Source: an uncultured Eubacteriales bacterium (GTDB taxonomy: Bacteria; Bacillota; Clostridia; Oscillospirales; Oscillospiraceae). Taken from it: a DNA stretch of 6,770 bases. Where the stretch lies: positions 1-6,770 of the forward strand of contig CABSAB010000077.1 in NCBI GenBank assembly GCA_902475515.1. Reading direction: 5' to 3'. The notes below the pieces were generated by a model that was given only the letters and a program-made list of their open reading frames with translations, did no database searches and had not been told where the DNA came from. Positions within the stretch are counted from its first letter, which is position 1. Each line of letters starts with the position of its first letter. The translations under genes and the position numbers were made by a program. This document shows positions 5,721-6,770 of this stretch, piece by piece.

Positions 5721-6767
5721 ATGGAGTATCGGGCGGCCCGGGAGCTGCTGCTGGGGATGGTCGGACCCATTTCCCGGGTGGAGCGTGTGCCTTTGCTGGA
5801 GGCAGACGGCCGCGTGCTGGCGGAGAATGTGACCGCCGCCGGTGATGTGCCCCCCTTTGACCGCAGCCCCTATGACGGCTATGCCTTCCGGGCGGCGGAT
5901 ACGGCGGGAGCGGACGAGGCACATCCCGTGACCCTCTTTGTTTTGGAAGAGGTCCCGGCGGGCAGTATGTGGAGCCGGGAAGTCGTAGCCGGGACGGCCA
6001 CGAAGATTCTCACTGGAGCACCCATCCCGCCCGGGGCAGATGCCGTGACCAAGTATGAGGATACGGTGTTCACCGCCGAGACCGTCACCATCTCTGAGGC
6101 GTTTTCCTCCGGTGATAATGTGATCCCCCGGGGGGAGGATGTGCAAAAGGGCCAGCTGCTGGCGGAGGCCGGGACGGTCATCGACAGCGCCCTTTTGGGA
6201 ACCCTGGCGGCGCAGGGGATTACGGAGCCACGCTGCTATGGGGTCCCCCGGGTGGGCATCATCACCACCGGAAGCGAGCTCATCGGCCCCGGGGAGCCCC
6301 GTTCCGGCGGAAAGATCGTCAATACCAACCGCTATACATTTTATGCGGCCGTGCGCCGCAGTGGCTGCGAACCTGTGATCATCGGCACACCGGGAGACGA
6401 CCCTCAGGCGATTGCCGGGGCCATGAATGAAGCGCTGGATACCTGTGATCTGGTGATCTCCACCGGCGGCGTGTCCGTGGGCGACTACGATTTTACCCCT
6501 GACGCCATGGCCCGCACCGGGGCGGAGCTCCTGATCCGCACGCTGTTTCTTAAGCCCGGCGGCGCGTCGGCCTATGCCCTCCGGGACGGCAAGCTCCTGT
6601 GCGGCCTTTCCGGGAACCCGGCTTCGGCACTGACGAACTTTTACGCGGTGGTTCTTCCGGTTTTGCGAAAGCTGCAAGGGCTCCGGGAGCCGCGCCTGAC
6701 GGAGATATCCGTGACCCTGGCGGAGGACTTCCGGAAAAAGAGCCCCAAGACCCGCCAGACGGAATAG
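5721..6767 (+). CDS. moeA: MoeA, molybdopterin molybdenumtransferase, apparently short at the C-terminus
   Basis: MoeA inserts molybdate into adenylylated molybdopterin, the last common step of cofactor synthesis, in the cytoplasm. Family blocks in order: PPFDRSPYDGYAF (about 44-56), TGAPIPPGADAV (about 99-110), NVIPRGEDVQKG (about 133-144), VGIITTGSEL (about 178-187), STGGVSVGDYDF (247-258) and GLSGNPASA (GLPGNP in most relatives). The ATG at 5721 has GGAG six bases upstream. A GTG at 5709 with GGGAG eight bases upstream is almost as good and adds four residues; the TTG at 5694 has no convincing site. The protein is 348 residues and stops at TAG 6765-6767 just after LAEDFRKKSPKTR, where relatives continue for about 55 more residues (domain IV). 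That suggests a frameshift, a true truncation or a sequence error. Control by the preceding riboswitch-terminator is likely, and the product would serve the molybdopterin enzyme at the left end. Confidence 0.9.
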   Translation: MEYRAARELLLGMVGPISRVERVPLLEADGRVLAENVTAAGDVPPFDRSPYDGYAFRAADTAGADEAHPVTLFVLEEVPAGSMWSREVVAGTATKILTGAPIPPGADAVTKYEDTVFTAETVTISEAFSSGDNVIPRGEDVQKGQLLAEAGTVIDSALLGTLAAQGITEPRCYGVPRVGIITTGSELIGPGEPRSGGKIVNTNRYTFYAAVRRSGCEPVIIGTPGDDPQAIAGAMNEALDTCDLVISTGGVSVGDYDFTPDAMARTGAELLIRTLFLKPGGASAYALRDGKLLCGLSGNPASALTNFYAVVLPVLRKLQGLREPRLTEISVTLAEDFRKKSPKTRQTE

Positions 6768-6770
6768 ATC

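Overview
The window looks like a chromosomal segment of an anaerobic, GC-rich member of the Firmicutes, most likely a gut-type Clostridia/Oscillospiraceae relative. Support for this is strong AGGAGG-type ribosome binding sites, GC-rich third codon positions, an intergenic repeat of a style I associate with that family, and the enzyme types present. The organism assignment is inference; no rRNA or marker gene is present. All five genes lie on the + strand.

Layout: (1) positions 1-2159 hold a molybdopterin oxidoreductase large subunit cut off at its 5' end by the window edge. (2) Positions 2159-3004 hold its iron-sulfur partner, overlapping it by one base (TAATG). The partner has exactly 12 ferredoxin-type cysteines (three [4Fe-4S] clusters) and a C-terminal beta-sandwich domain. 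This is the architecture of pyrogallol-phloroglucinol transhydroxylase (AthLS), not of ordinary four-cluster DMSO-reductase-type subunits. (3) Positions 3005-3246 are non-coding, with a GC-rich repeat-like block and two strong hairpins. (4) Positions 3247-4500 encode a thiolase and 4534-5436 a beta-keto acid cleavage enzyme (BKACE, formerly DUF849), 33 bases apart. (5) Positions 5437-5720 are non-coding, with a probable promoter, a candidate molybdenum-cofactor (Moco) riboswitch and a strong intrinsic terminator. (6) Positions 5721-6767 encode MoeA, the molybdenum insertase, which stops about 55 residues short of the usual length.

How they may work together (inference): the transhydroxylase would turn pyrogallol into phloroglucinol. 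In the known anaerobic route phloroglucinol is reduced, ring-opened and oxidised to triacetate (3,5-dioxohexanoate). A BKACE-family triacetate acetoacetate-lyase then splits triacetate with acetyl-CoA into acetoacetyl-CoA and acetoacetate, and a thiolase yields acetyl-CoA. Both ends of that route are here. The middle steps (phloroglucinol reductase, dihydrophloroglucinol cyclohydrolase, 3-hydroxy-5-oxohexanoate dehydrogenase) are not, and would be expected nearby. MoeA, under apparent cofactor-responsive control, would supply the molybdenum cofactor for the first enzyme.
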